A DNA stretch of 64,000 nucleotides from contig NC_019867.2 in assembly GCF_002234675.1 (NCBI RefSeq), forward strand, positions 5,846,001-5,910,000. Direction: 5' to 3'. Below the pieces are notes generated by a model. It did no database searches and had not been told where the DNA came from. It worked only from the letters and a program-made list of their open reading frames with translations. The stretch comes from Oryzias latipes (Eukaryota > Chordata > Actinopteri > Beloniformes > Adrianichthyidae). Positions 10,287 through 26,945 of the stretch are shown in pieces. Made by a program: the position numbers and the translations under genes. The stretch's first letter is position 1. Every line of letters begins with the position of its first letter.

Positions 10287-12982
10287 CAGGGCCGGCCCTG
10301 GTCTTCTGGGGGCCCTAAGCGAAATTTAATTTGTGGGCCCTCTAACTGATCAGCAGCACCAAAAAAACGCAACTGTTGTAATATAAATGAGATATCTCTA
10401 TTAATACATTTGTGAATTATTATTGCTCCCAAAGAATTGAATACAGTATATTGCCTGCATGTTGGATGCACATTAAGTGGTGCCAAACAAATTTTAAATG
10501 CAAAGAAAAAAAATGAATGACAAATGTATATAGATATATAGATATATTTTTTTAATGTAACATTAGGCACTCAACAAATGACATTCACAAAACTCCAACT
10601 TATTACAAACAGCAACTTAATAGCAAATCAAATGACAATAAAACAATCCAACATAAAGAAAACAACAGCTCAATGAGGGGGATTTTGGAAGGTCATAGTC
10701 TTTCTCAGTCTGAAAAGGACCTCTTTGCACCAAATCCATTCTTACTGGATCAGAGAGTGTGGTTGGTCATTTAGCTGGACCAACTGGATATGAGGTACCG
10801 GTAGGTGGGATTTTGGATCCAGTTGGCTCCTCTTTCATACACGCCTCTCTTGGAGCCTCTGGAACATGAGATACAGAACTTCAATAAAAGCAAACAGTGA
10901 AAAGTCAAACAGTCAAATGTTTTCCCTTTCAACAGTAGATGTGGTGACAGCAGTTTCTTCTGCAGCTAAAAAACAAGAAATATTATTATACAATAATCAA
11001 TGATAAAGCTAATAAAATATCTATAGCAGAATACTAATAATATATTGGCTCGTTTAAAATCTGTGTGCAGGTTTTTCACAATTTCATGATCTTTTTATAT
11101 ATTTATGAGAGATTTATTGTTTGATTGTATATTTGCATGAGGTCATATTTCATTAATTTAATTATAAAGTAAAATTTTTTAAAATATTTTTAAAAAATAT
11201 TTAAAAATATTTTTAATATTTAAATATTTAAAAATATCCTTGCATATTTATCATCTGCTTTACACAATTTAGCGGAGACAAATAAGAGAAAGCTGCAAAA
11301 ATATAAAATATTCTCAGTGATAAACATTGTGACTGCAACACTGCTCAAATAGGGGTTCTCCTCTAGGAAAATATACATCACTCTAAAGAAAAAGTACACT
11401 TCAGACAGAAAGGTGACCGTTTAAAATCACTCCTAAAGCAACATTAACTAAACTGTCTCTTTTCAATTAGTTTATGCTCTTTGATTTATTGCACCTCTAT
11501 AAAGGTACACAAGAAAAGGCCGGCAATGTTAGATGTGGACAACAGAATTAGAGTTTCAAAGTCTCTAATTAGAAAAATAAACTCATTTTTCATAAAAAAA
11601 TTTATGAAAAATATATCATATATATCAAAAATATATGATATATTTTTTTATGAAAAAATATATCATAAAGTTTGGAGCTCCTTACTCTTCAGCTGCTGTT
11701 TATGAAAAAAAGGGGATATGCAGACCCTGTTTTTTTAATTACTTTACATGTTATTAAAGTTACCTGAGATGACATCTTCAGTGAAGTCAGGAACATCTTG
11801 GACGCTGCACAACCTCCAATACTTGTTAATACTTTTTGAGAGCAGAAGAAACTGTCGGCTGAGACGGAACTGTGCAAAACATCATCATTATGTAGAATCA
11901 AAACTGCAAAATACAAATAAGAAATAAATGTACCCATTTATAAATAATAAAATGTGAACACTAATTTGAGAATAAGTGTAAATATAAGCCTTTTATACAC
12001 TTCTTTTTGTATTATTTGTTTATGTTCATAATTTTAAAATTAGTACATTTATTTTGTTTGTCATTTATAGATGAGAACCTTTATTTCCTATGTATTTGGC
12101 AGTTTTCATTCTCCATATTTCATGCCAATGCAAGATTTTAAGACACACTCATTGTTGTAAAACTCAGACTACCTGACTGATAAACAGTAGTTTTATGCTG
12201 TAATAAACCGGAAAATGCAGAACGCACTAAATATGTGTTAGCAAAACAATGAAACAAAACGATAACGTGAGTTAACATTTTCAGCCATCATATCGTTGTC
12301 ATTATTTACTCTTCTCTACACTCCTCCGTTTTAGAAGGTCATGTCCAACCTCATCTTGGAAACTTGGGTATCAAAATTATTTTCGAGTTTTCCATGGGAA
12401 ATTACGACAAACGGGGTCGTTTATGTGCAAACTTCACCTCAGACAGATCGCTTAGTATTTACGTAAATCGCGCAGCTGCACAGAAATGCTGGATAATGTA
12501 AAAATAATGCCCCAACATCCTCCAAACTTACCTTGTGATTGATGTTGAAGTTATTTATCTTTTTTCAGCTCCTGATGGATAAAGTCTCTGAGGCATGACG
12601 TTTTCTTGTTGTCGCTTTGATCAGCGTGACAAAATGTGCTCGTTTTTTTCTTTTCCCAACTTTATTGAAACAAAATGCGCTCGTAAATTCACACCGTGCC
12701 AGGCTCAGATGCAATTATGTTGACCAATCGTTGCTAAATGGTGTAACGTCATTATTTGGGTTGCCAGATTGGTTCATGTGTGCTGACAGGGGGGGGATCA
12801 TTAAAGAGCAGGCAACTTTCTTTTGCACAACATTCAGAGCACAAGTTGGTAAGCAAGTTCTATGAAATGGGTTGCCAGATTTGGGTCTCTTTTAATTTAA
12901 TTTTTGTCGCCACTTCGGGGCCCTGCTGGTGACGGGGGCCCTACGCGGCTGCGTAATTCGCGTATAGGGAGGGCCGGCCATG
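10287..12982. mobile_element. hAT-like DNA transposon inserted in the Tc1 relic
   Basis: The element starts CAGGGCCGGCCCTGG; its right end in reverse complement reads CATGGCCGGCCCTCC. TCCAGACC occurs immediately outside both ends (10279-10286 and 12983-12990), a perfect 8-bp target duplication typical of hAT elements. Internally GGGGGCCCTAAGCG near the left end mirrors GGGGCCCTACGCGGC near the right end. The interior is AT-rich, includes a palindromic ATATATCATA stretch near 11600-11670, and has one degenerate coding remnant. It is non-autonomous at 2.7 kb. Confidence 0.85.
10665..10830 (-). pseudogene. Degenerate hAT/ZMYM-type transposase remnant
   Basis: The minus strand reads KEEPTGSKIPPTGTSYPVG, a stop, and then DPVRMDLVQRGPFQTEKDYD. 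The phrase DLVQRGPFQ resembles the zinc-finger (TTF/ZMYM-type) entry region of many hAT-family transposases. The match is short, contains a stop, and no further transposase domain is visible in the element, so it is offered as a likely remnant of the parental autonomous copy. Confidence 0.45.
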
Positions 12983-13255
12983 TCCAGACCTCTTTATAAA
13001 GTTCTCCAGAAACCACCTGAATGGTTCAGAGGAGGATTGGGAGATGGTCATATGGCCAGATGAGTCCAACATTGAACTCTCTGGCAGAAACACCACTTCC
13101 TGTATTTGGAGGAAAAGAATGCTGCATTACATCCCAAGAACACCAAATCCACTGTGAAGCATGAGCCACGAATGAATGGAGATATTTTGGACAAAAACCT
13201 CCTTCCATCATTCAGTGAGAATATTGAGGATGAAATATGTCTGGATTCTCCAGCA

Positions 13256-14052
13256 TCACACAGCGCCTGAAAGTCTGTGTACGTTTACATTCTGTCTCTT
13301 GGCATCTGATGAACGTTACAGACCCTCTGATCTTTGTAACTTGGAGAACCGGGGACTGGCAGATACTTTTTTACTCCACTCGTCTGTACCACCAAATCAT
13401 TACAGCACACGTTTGTCTGGAGACGATGCAAATGACTTTGACTTTGTTAAAACACCATCAAAAGTTGACGGTGAGATTACACCTGTCATGCTGAAAAGCG
13501 GAATGAGATAATGTATGAATGAGAAAACCTGAGTTATTTGGATGGATAAGTGAATATTTTAAGAGACTTAGTGAGTCTGTGTGTTTTACAGGAAAACTTG
13601 GGAAACTGCTATCGCATCGAATCAAAGATGCTTTATTAGAGTGAAGACCGCTCACTCCTCGTTGGACGTCAGCACAACGACACCATACCAACTAAACGCA
13701 GTCCAAAGTCAGGAAAGGAGTGAGTCATCTGTACTTTATAGACAATCTTTGTTCCGATTGGGCGAACAGTTCTGCTGTTTTTGCGTAAAGAAAATCCTAA
13801 AACCTCAGGAAAAACAGACGTTTCACCTCAACAGGTAGGAGTCATGATGGCGGGTGACAGGAAACGCGTTCCTCTTCCTTCCACCTGGGGCCCATCTCTT
13901 GTTTGTATCGACTCCCACATCCACCCTTCCTGTCGCTCCGGATGCAATGGGCATCTCCTCCACGGACGTCAGAAAAAGAGAAAAATGGATGAAGAGGAAG
14001 ACGAAGATGAACAGTTGGCAGTCATCTGGAGGAAAGTTGAACGGGAACCGTA
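13256..14052 (+). other. Exon-like sequence, gene not resolved
   Basis: GC-richer sequence with several splice-like junctions follows the Tc1 relic. One plus-strand frame reads LASDERYRPSDLCNLENRG to about 13471, followed by a GTGAG donor. An acceptor at about 13591 (TTTTACAG) opens a block closed by an AAGGA|GTGAGT donor near 13721. A last open block, starting after CAACAG near 13834, encodes a basic-acidic stretch, KKRKMDEEEDEDEQLAV, and stops at 14052. All three plus frames stay open for long distances and no consistent phase chain emerged; one frame through the middle block contains an in-frame TAG. It may be the 3' part of a real gene, a decayed one, or chance. No family is recognised. 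Confidence 0.25.
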
Positions 14053-14675
14053 GAAGTCCACCACCTCACACGAACTTGTTGTTGTTAACTGACCGTAGCA
14101 TGGGCAGAGAAATGTGGCTGTGGAGTTTACGGGGAACTTTTGTTGTCGTTGCCATGGTAACGGGCACCCAGAAGAGTCAAAGAGAGGCCCCTATGGAGCT
14201 TGAAATTCTCCCTTTTCTTTCTTTTTTTACCTTCTTTGACATAGCTGGTCCAAAACATAGTTTTTTCTAACGATAACAAAAATGTATAAACATTTTCATT
14301 TACTTTAATCTGACAGAGTTTTATCACAACTTTTTTGTTTGAACTAAAGATTTTTGTTTTGTTGTTAAAACACATTTTTCTTTGTCAAAATCATGAAGAA
14401 AAAAAGTTTTTCTTTTACCATTGTTTTCTAATAATTAACATTTTCATATTTGGCTTAAGTTGATGCATCCATCATTTTAGGGTTCTAATGATATTAAGAC
14501 GATTTTAATTTTACTCTTAGTTTTTAAAAAATAGGTCGCAATAGATAGCATTGTCGGAGTCCAATACTTTATTCTCAGTAAAAACAAATGTAGTCTTTTG
14601 AAACTGAAAAGTCTGCAGCCTATTAAGATCAAATAAATCATACATTTTAGACTTTCTCTTTACAGATGTTTTATG

Positions 14676-14681
14676 TTTTAT
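14676..14681 (-). terminator. Candidate polyadenylation signal of myl7
   Basis: AATAAA on the minus strand (TTTATT on the plus strand) lies about 82 bases after the myl7 stop codon, a usual distance for a compact 3' UTR. Position read by eye. Confidence 0.45.
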
Positions 14682-14762
14682 TCACAGGTCATATATAACC
14701 TATCAGACATATGCTGACACAGCTTGGTTGACCTTTTTATTGATTTGAACATCCAAATAATA

Positions 14763-16519
14763 TTAGGATTCCTCCTTCTCATCTCCATGTGTGATAATGT
14801 AGCAGAGTGACTTGTAATCAATATTTCCAGTGGGGTCAATGGGTGCGAGAGCGAGGGCCTGATCCACCTAAAAGAGTTTAAAGCAAACTTTAGAAAATTA
14901 TTTGAAAAAAATGTTTCTTTGGTGTAAAATTAGAAGTAAACCAACCTCCTCTGCTGTGAATTTTTCTGCCTGGGTCATCAGTAGTCTTTTAAATCTACAC
15001 CAAGACAGAGAGAAGATAGAATTTTATTTAAAAACGTAAATGTATAAAAAAATTGTAGAAAACTGGTTCACTAAATCTTACTCGTCTTTATTAACAAAAC
15101 CCGTCCCATTTGGGTCAAAAAGCTTGAAAGCTGCAAGTATGGTATCTTCAGGATCAGTACCTGCAGAAAATCAAAAGTTCATTCATCGTTTATACATTTA
15201 TATCATTGAAAACTTTTTTTAGGAATGCAAAACAGTCTCCCACCATTGATTTTCTCTCCAAAGAGACTTAGGAACACAGTAAAGTTGATGGGACCCTTCC
15301 CTTCATTTAGCATCTCATCCAGCTCCTCATCGTTTACATTCAGTTTTCCTGGTAAACAAACAATTTCACGTTTAGCAGAATGCAAGGTTCATTTCATATG
15401 CTGATACATAAATGTCTACCTTTCTTGTTAAAACATCCTAAATTAGAGGTTGGCATGTGTTGAATTACCCAGCTGAGCGTAGGTCTCCCTCAAGTCCTGC
15501 TTTTTGATGACACCATCTCTGTCCTGGTCAATACAGCCAAATGCCTGCATGTATGAATAATTAGTACAAATTTAAATTCTTGTGCATTTTTTAACCTAAA
15601 AAAATTACATTTGTCATGCACATACACATACCTTTTCTGGAGTATTAAATTAGCATTTATTTTCCCCCTTACAATATATTTAGGTCCTACTTTTTACACC
15701 TTAAAGACCCACTCCAATGATAGTTGTTTTTTGAAAATGTTCTTATAGCTTTTTTCTGACAATAGTGGACAATTAAGCTTAAAATGGCATTTCTGATTGT
15801 TTCCTTATGCGAATCATCATTAATTAGGGACGCAGACAAAAAAATGCCGTTTGAAAAAGATCCTAGTTATAGAAAATACGCTAGGCGGGCCACAAGCTCC
15901 CTGCTCCGCTCCATTCTGACACGACCACTTGTGGACGGATAGATCCATGTACGTCTTCGTTTTCCTCGGAATCTGGCTCAAAACTCCGATATATTTCTTT
16001 GTAGTTAGGGGTTGTGAACGCTTTTAAAATACCTCAAAAGATGGTCCGAGTGGGTCTTTAACCTAAAATGTTCATTTTGTCAAGGACATTTTTTTATTTC
16101 TCTCTTTTATTTTCTTATCTAGACACCAGCATTAGTTAGAAAGAAAAAGCTGACCTTATAGTCCACTTTCACCCAAGAAAAATTATTTGTTAAAAATTTC
16201 CTTTTAGCACTGTCTTTTGTTAAAGAACAACTTGTTTCCTTTATGAGGAGTATTACAGAAAAAAAAGAGTGAACATTGTACCTCCTTGAACTCTTGAATC
16301 TGTGACTGCTCAAACATGGAAAATACATTGGAGGAGGACTTCTGCGCTCCCCTCTGTCTCTTGTTGGAGGCCTTTTTACTAGCCTTGGAGAACATTAAAC
16401 ATTAATCAACACGTGCAAGACAAAGGTCTCAAAATGTTCATTTAGGAATAAAAAAGTCATACTATTAGCATCACTGAGCGAAAGAATAAAAAACTTGAAG
16501 ATGCCAGCAGACTTACCAT
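14763..16519 (-). CDS. myl7: Atrial/cardiac myosin regulatory light chain
   Basis: Myl7 (cmlc2 in fish) is the regulatory light chain bound to the neck of cardiac myosin. Coding exons in transcript order: 16517-16519 (ATG alone), 16282-16383, 15469-15544, 15244-15348, 15082-15160, 14946-14994 and 14763-14867. They total 519 nt, 172 aa. The N-terminus [19 protein letters not shown] is basic and carries the serine cluster before NVFSMFEQ, where light-chain kinase acts in this family. The first EF-hand loop, [12 protein letters not shown], is intact and is the one that binds a divalent cation. The C-terminus ends [12 protein letters not shown], as in human MYL7. The gene lies downstream of gck on the same strand, the arrangement seen in human. 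A TTAA-bounded element sits in the second intron. Confidence 0.96.
15701..16061 (-). mobile_element. TTAA-bounded element, family A copy 2 (myl7 intron 2)
   Basis: It starts TTAAAGACCCACTCC and ends GAGTGGGTCTTTAA: a near-perfect terminal inverted repeat of 14 bases beginning with TTAA. It is inverted relative to the copy at 6819, sharing the CCACAAGCTCCCTGCTC block with the copy at 51792. At 361 bp it is the shortest copy with both ends. It holds no coding capacity. Confidence 0.8.
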
Positions 16520-17540
16520 GTCTGGATGACTGCATGAGGAGTCTCAGCAAAGGTGTGATGCAGGGTTGGGTTTTTATGTAAGGCCCATCTTATCAGTCAG
16601 TCTCTTATAATAGCTGGTGCACAGCAGCGCAGACCCTTACTTGGTCAAGTCTGCCCTGCGAGGGTCACTGAGGGGGCCTGATAAGAAGTAAAGCGGTCAG
16701 AATTCCTCTGGACTGGAAAACAGAGATATGAAAAAAGAGGCAGAGAGGAAAAGAGGAAAAATAACTTCTGTCATTCATTAAAACAAAGCAGGTGAGCTCT
16801 AGCGGGTCAGTTTTAACAGATTTTAAAGTAAAAGCATCAGAATAATTCTAAAGTGTTGGAGGATGGAACGAGTTTTATGCCAACTGTACCTGACTCCTGT
16901 TGCTCCTGGAGATGAGTGAAAGTGAAGCTACACCGTGAAGTTTTGCAGTTTTGTTTGGCAAAAGGGAGATGAAAAGCTTAATCAGCAAAACAATTTTTAC
17001 CTAAATAAGATCACTTTTTCCAAAGATTAAATAAGGAGCAATTGATGCAAAAGAAGCAAAGACAAAGCAAACTCTGCTGGCATTTTTTCAGCTTACTGAG
17101 GTGAAAAAATGTCTGCTGTGTGGGCAGAAAAACCCAACTCCTGTCAACAAAACAGGAAACAAAGATCTGTAATGAAACAGGAAAACACAAGTTTTAAAGA
17201 CAAACCATCCAGAGGTAGTTTCAATAGAAAGTTTTTAGTAGATAAGAAAGAGGTAAGAGAAAAACAACCGATTTTATACAAAGAAGTAGAATTTAAACAT
17301 AACCAAAAAGCATAAATACGATTAACATGCATTAATGCAAATTGTAGAGTAATGGGCCTCAATAATCCACAGTGCATGCAAACCTGGTGAAGATCTACAG
17401 GAAACCGTTCAGCTCTGTCATGCAAAGCATTGAGGTGAACAATGTTTTGTTTTGACCAAATTCTTATGTTCTGCACCATTAAATGTAAAACATCTATAAA
17501 ATTCAATTCCATTTTTTTTTTTTTTTACATTTTTCCTCAC
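16520..17540. promoter_or_regulatory. Region upstream of myl7
   Basis: This 1-kb stretch lies 5' of the myl7 ATG exon and should include its promoter; in zebrafish the region upstream of cmlc2 directs heart expression (known for the gene, not shown here). A run of plus-strand codons at 17109-17315 is open but shows no domain and is not called. I could not assign individual factor sites with confidence. Confidence 0.4.
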
Positions 17541-17544
17541 AGTT

Positions 17545-17950
17545 TAAGTGTTCCTATGATGCCCATTTCAGACCTCTCACAACTTTTTAAGTGGGATCAT
17601 TTGTATAATCGGTCACTAGGGATAATACTGTGTGGCTCACTATATGTCGTTCTGGTAATCGCCTGTCTGTCCTGGGGGAGGATCCGTCCTTCATGTGGGC
17701 ACCCCTGAGGTTTCTTCCTTTTTTCCGGAATCTTTTTTTTTTAGGAGTTTTTCCTTACCGCGAAGGGGGGTCTGAGGGCAGGGATGTCCAGTTTAGTTTA
17801 GTCAGTTTGTCAATTTAGTATTTTCCTATTGAATTCAATGTATTAATTATCCTTTTGATTTTATGTTTAACTTTTTCAATTACCTATACGAAGCCCATCG
17901 AGACGACTGTTGTTGTGAATTTGGGCCATGCAAATTAAATTGAATTGAAT
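17545..17950 (+). mobile_element. LINE 3' end with TTGAA tail
   Basis: The stretch contains the phrase TGTCCTGGGGGAGGATCCGT, then CCCTGAGGTTTCTTCC, and ends with AAGCCCATCGAGACGACTG, TTGGGCCATGCAAATTAAA and repeated TTGAA units. This is the common 3' end of a fish non-LTR retrotransposon family. Only the 3' end is present, as usual for 5'-truncated LINE insertions. A reversed copy of its last 60 bases occurs at 38563. The clade (L2/CR1-like or RTE-like) cannot be set from the tail alone. Confidence 0.65.
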
Positions 17951-17951
17951 T

Positions 17952-18013
17952 GTTCATATACGTATACACGTATGTATATACGTGTATACGTATGCATATA
18001 TATATATGTATAA
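17952..18013. repeat. TA-rich ACGTATAC microsatellite
   Basis: Alternating purine-pyrimidine sequence built from ATATACGTATACACGTATG-like units, ending in a short (TA)n run. It directly follows the LINE tail and may have grown from it. Confidence 0.7.
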
Positions 18014-18621
18014 CGTTGCACTTGTGTTGCAGTACATGGAACTGCAAATAAAACAATTAACACTTACATCTGTTATTTTATTCTGCTTTATTTACAGTTA
18101 AGCTTATTTATATGGTTAAATTTGACACACAGAACACGCTAACATGGTAAATAAATGTTGTAAACAAAACATTTAAATAAACAATACTTAAGAAATATTT
18201 CATTGTTAACAAAGAATTACAAAACACAGTCAAATCATTTGGGCTTTGAAATAATTTACATTTACAAAGTTTGTTATCTAATATCCAGCTTTCTCTGGTT
18301 TTATAAAGGACCTCCAGCAAAGGCTTAGTAATGCTATACAGTCAGCACTATCAACCAGCACTGATAGACATAAAACAGGAGAAATCCCATCATCAGACAA
18401 TTCAGGAGCAGTAATGAGAATCTTTCAAACGTTCAAAACCATTAAAATTCACTTTGATAGGGTCTAAAAATGTCTATAAAACAAGCGATTTGATGCTCCC
18501 CCCTGCCTTCATTCCTCCCACTAGGAGTCCTCAGGTTGCATCCTAAAGCCTGACTTTGACCTCAGCTACACATGTGGATTCATTCAGCTTTCCTCCAGCG
18601 CTGCTCGGTGCATGATTCTCT

Positions 18622-22342
<3,721 letters not shown>

Positions 22343-25272
22343 CTTGTTATACTAAAGTGAGCTGATTCTAGGAATAAAAGCCTGATTCTAAGAATAAATG
22401 CTCTCCTCTTGTGTGTTTTCACAGCAGGTAATGCGTGAGGATGACAGAATGAGCCTCACTGCTGTGTTTATAGACAGGTGAAGGGGGTGGGACCCACCAA
22501 AGACCCTCCCCTTTTGAGCATCGACCCATCTGGTGACAAAAGTTCAAACACACGCACAAATGTCCACGAAGACACAACTTGTGTGTGAGTTTATTATAGC
22601 AACAAAAAATCAATATGACCAGGTTATGACATATTACCATGCATGACATCTGCAGATGGGCTGATGATACTTTTTAGTGTACAGTATTAAGGAGAGTGTT
22701 TGTTTTGCCATGCATTTGCATTACAAAAAACATAATCGCTATTTCTTTCCTAATAAGATCTCAAAACATTCACTGGACAATATCGGTTATTGGGGCTTGT
22801 GGATGTTAAAAGTCATTAAACAATCATAGCTATTTAATGACAACTTTTAATTCACCTGTAATATCAATAAACACGTGATAATTGAGATTCAAGTTTAAAC
22901 AAGTTTTACTACTTGACTGTAGTTTTGGCTTATTAAATCATCAAAATATCTCACAAAAATACTGAAATATTAGAAGATGTATCCTTATTTTTTAAATAAA
23001 ACAAAAAATTGTTCCATTGTCTATTCTGTCAAAGCTATTTATAAATTGTAAAACGTTTTGGTAAACCTTTACCTTTAATCAACTAATGTCATGAATGTTT
23101 TATTGACCCCTGTTCTCTGAACTTGAGATTTTTCATTTTTGGGGAATATTGGCTTTGCTGAGGCATTACACAACACAAAATTACACAGAGAAGTAAAATT
23201 AGAAGCATATCTAAAATTAGGAGCACAGAGAGGTTTACTGACCTCTAAAACTAATAGAGGCATGCCAAAGGTGAGGACTTTTCTATTTTTATCAGCTCCA
23301 GCAACGTAGCAGTGGGGTGGTGAGAGTTTTATACATACAGCAGTCACAGATAAGATAAGAAACAATCTCAACCCCATGCCCTTTATGAAAGCCAAAGACA
23401 GGTGCTCACACAACCAGCCATAAAATTAGGTCAGGTTTCTCTTTTTACAATTAATATATGATCATAAAAATTATATATACCTCCAATTTCTGCGTTATCT
23501 CTTTCAAAAGAGCCGGGTTATGAAAATTGCTGGGAAAACTCAAGGAAAAGTGAGTTTTAGGGAAATATTCCAGAAAATTCTAAAGTTTTGGCCATTAATA
23601 AGCTATTACAACAGCATTATTTGCATTTTTTGTTTTTGTTCATACAGAAGCAAATGTTTAGGAAGTTTTCTATTAGAAATGAGGGTCAAACCTGTTCTTA
23701 TATTCAATTTGAACTAAAGAAAAACATCTGTTTTTCCCAATAAAGGTTGTTACTATGAAATTTTAGTTTTTAACCAAGTCTAAGTAAAACATTTTGCTCT
23801 TAAAAACCTTCAAACTAATCATTAAGATTTCAATTACATTGTATTGCCTATGGGAAAATTGAAGAGAACTCAAAATCTACAGGTTACAAAAGTCACACAG
23901 CAAACAAAAGAGGTTTTTTGGTACTTATTTTAATGGATTCCCATTTATTTGAGTAAGATGCATTAGCTCCTGTCTGAACTTTGAACACATTTACACACCA
24001 AATCTCATTCTAACCAAATTATATTTAAAAAATAAAAATGTTTTAAAAGAGCTTAAGCTTTTAACAGCAAAACACAGAATTGCTTCAGTCAGTGTTTAAA
24101 AAGCTAAAATGATTTTTCTGCCAAAAATGTTCCACTTAATTTAACCTGCTCGACTGTTTGTACGGAAACCTGCTTGATGGACGTGCAGCTTTCTCTGGTC
24201 CTGTAATCCTGAACTCTGAGCAACAATAAAATCTGATTGAGGGGAAAATGTTGGGATGTGAGGTATGTGTGTGTGTGAACTGATCATGGAGGGCCATGGC
24301 TGCTCAGATGCGAAAAACATGATGAAACCACACGCTGCACGGGAACAGATGGTCATTATTTTAAGTCTCTACATAAAACTGTTTTATTGTTCAACATGAG
24401 GCATAATATCAAGGTCTGGGACTAGGAAAAGGTAGGAAAAACTATTGTTTTGTGGCTCAACTGTACAGCTTTCACTTCACTATTGATGTATGATGCAACA
24501 GTTGACATCTCTATTCTAAATATTTTGTCAAAATGTGTCTAAACATCTCTAATTTCTCCTTGGTGCTTGTATGACTGCAAAGCTCATAAAACATGCCGCA
24601 AGGTATTTACACAATGTGCATTAATAAATTAAATATTAACTGCTCAGGACACTATCCAGTTTTTTTCTGTCTCAGACCTTGGAAAAGGGGTTTCATGTTG
24701 AACAAAATATTTTTAATTATTGATTTGCTCTTCAGTTTTTGGACTCTGGCTAAAATGACAATCATGTGTCAGAATATTCTTTAAAAGGCCTGCGTGTAGT
24801 TGCCTCAGTACAAGCATTACAGTAACACAGTAGCATTACAGTTTCTGTGCTTTAAAAAAATGCTCCACAGCTGTGAAATGATTTCCATGATAGAAATGTG
24901 TTTTTAGCAGAGTGTAAGATGAATAAACTTTCTAAAAAAATGTCCTGCAGGGCATCTCTTTCTAAGTGTTCTACAACTTTATAATACTTAGTTTCCTATG
25001 TATTTTACTGAAAAGTCTGATCCAGTAAGACTCCATAAGGCAACACACAAGGCTGAACCCTAAATAGTAAAGAAATCATTGGATATTTTTCTATACTCCA
25101 ATAATATGTATTTTACAGACATCTATATTGATATAGACAGTTTTTTTACAGTTAATAAATATTAATGTCTTTTATATGAGCTCACAGAATGTTGGCTGTT
25201 GGGAGTTTTCATGGAGAAGCTCAGAAAACACCACAAAGGTCTCATTTTTCACATATTTCACATACAGACAGA
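22343..25272. other. Intergenic between gck and ykt6: gck upstream region
   Basis: This stretch precedes the gck first coding exon and should carry its promoter and 5' leader. It is AT-rich and shows no exon chain or recognisable domain on either strand. The first 160 bases upstream of the ATG include GGGGGTGGGACCCACC, a GC-box-like element, but no site is called. Confidence 0.4.
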
Positions 25273-25538
<266 letters not shown>

Positions 25539-26677
25539 GACATCACCTTGTCCATCGTATCCATCAGATTCCTGTTTTGTCAAGCATCAAGTTCCTTTGA
25601 TGAGCGTTTACTCCTTTTTCCCAGAAGTTCGGAGTTTCCCTGCGTTTATGTTCTTATGCTGTTGTCATTACACGCCCGTGTATAAAGGATATATTGTCCT
25701 TTTAGGGGTAATTTACATTCCCAGCACTTGACCTACATAATGCTCCGCTGTGGTTCTCTCTGACATGACTGCATTTTTTTCTTTTTTCAAACTGAAGTCA
25801 TAAACCTGAAAGAAAAGTCTCACAGATTTCTCTTCATTCCTACTCGTTTGTTTGGTGCATAAAACCACATGGACGCGCCTTCATTGTTGCTCAAGTTCCA
25901 TTACAAAAATGTGTGGGACTTGTCCAAACACTAATTAAAAATATATATTTTAAAAAATAATTATTTTGGAAAGTTGGAGGAGTAACAAAAAACCCAAAAT
26001 TAATAAATAAAAAAGTCAAGTTAGAAAGTTTTCAGATAAATCCTCGCTTTGGCTGTTAACAACAAAAAAAGGTTAAATGACAAAAAAAAAAGCATCCAGC
26101 GTCTCGGTGAAAACGTTGCTGTATCTCAACAAAACCAAAAGCAATTCCACGAAGGACAAATCATTTCCTCCCTTGGTGCGACTGGTCCAACAGATGCGCC
26201 TTTATCATTTTGGGTTGCTTTGGAAACCTGTAACAGGCGTGCCTCTCACACGAAAAACACTTACTTACACCGAGTTAAGTGGACAGGAGGAAATTGTTAA
26301 ATGGAGCAAAATTACAAGAGAAAACATCAATTGAGGGTGCCAAGTCTTTAGTGGACTAATCGACATTTTCACCTCCCACCTCCAAAAAAAGAACCTTCAG
26401 ACATAAGTCTGTATGGGTTCATGAAAAAATCGTCTAATAACTCGATGCGGGAAGGGTGACCCAATTAAAAACTGTATTTGACGTTTGTTAAAAGTACAGA
26501 GCAGGGAGTACAGTTGGTAAAGGTTTTGTAATTTTTAAAATAAAATACTAGTCATTGTAAGTAAACGTTGCTACCCAACACCATTTATATAACAACCATC
26601 AATAATAAAACACATAGGACACATTTTTAAACATTTTTTGTAATTTATTTAACTAAGCATCACTGATATGTACTAAA

Positions 26678-26945
26678 TATGGGGCAGTCGTGGTGCAGTG
26701 ATAGGGCGGTCGACCTCTGATAGGAATATTACGGGTTCAATTCCCACCTTGCCCACCCATGTGTCGAAGTGTCCTTGGGCAAGACACTGAACCCCACCTT
26801 GCCTCTGGTGGAAGGTTGGCGCCAGTGTTCAGCAGCAGAGTTGCCACCAGTGTGTGAAACTGTGTGTGAATGGGACTGTGACTGTAAAGCGCCTTAGGCC
26901 TTCGAAGATGGTAGAAAAGCGCTATATAAGTTTATGCCATTTACC
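26678..26945 (+). mobile_element. tRNA-derived SINE
   Basis: The head GGGGCAGTCGTGGTGCAGTG includes an A-box-like segment and ACGGGTTCAATTCCC is a B-box, together an internal RNA polymerase III promoter. The body carries GTGTCCTTGGGCAAGACACT and ends AAAGCGCTATATAAG followed by CCATTTACC, as in common fish tRNA-related SINEs (V-SINE-like tail). TACTAAA flanks it at 26671-26677 and 26946-26952, a likely target duplication. It is a SINE and not a functional tRNA gene. Confidence 0.85.

Larger units (their letters stand above)
10170..13255 (+). mobile_element. Tc1-like transposon relic, split by a hAT-like insertion
   Basis: The two flanks of the hAT-like insertion join into one Tc1-type sequence. 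The left flank (about 10170-10286) ends CTTGAACCACAACCATG and the target bases; the right flank (12991-13255) carries typical Tc1 wording, translating in part as SDESNIELSGRNTTSCIWRK on the plus strand. That is the region just before the second catalytic aspartate in Tc1 transposases. The frame is broken by several shifts and stops, and neither terminal repeat is clear, so this is a truncated inactive copy. It must be older than the hAT-like element inside it. Confidence 0.75.

Noticed and set aside
26049-26334. Two overlapping plus-strand open frames of about 85 codons
   Set aside because: Lysine- and serine-rich reading of A-rich sequence with no start context, splice partner or domain.
26678-26760. 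tRNA-like A-box and B-box sequence
   Set aside because: The SINE body, tail and flanking duplication follow directly, and the tRNA arms do not fold into a full cloverleaf; it is the head of a SINE.
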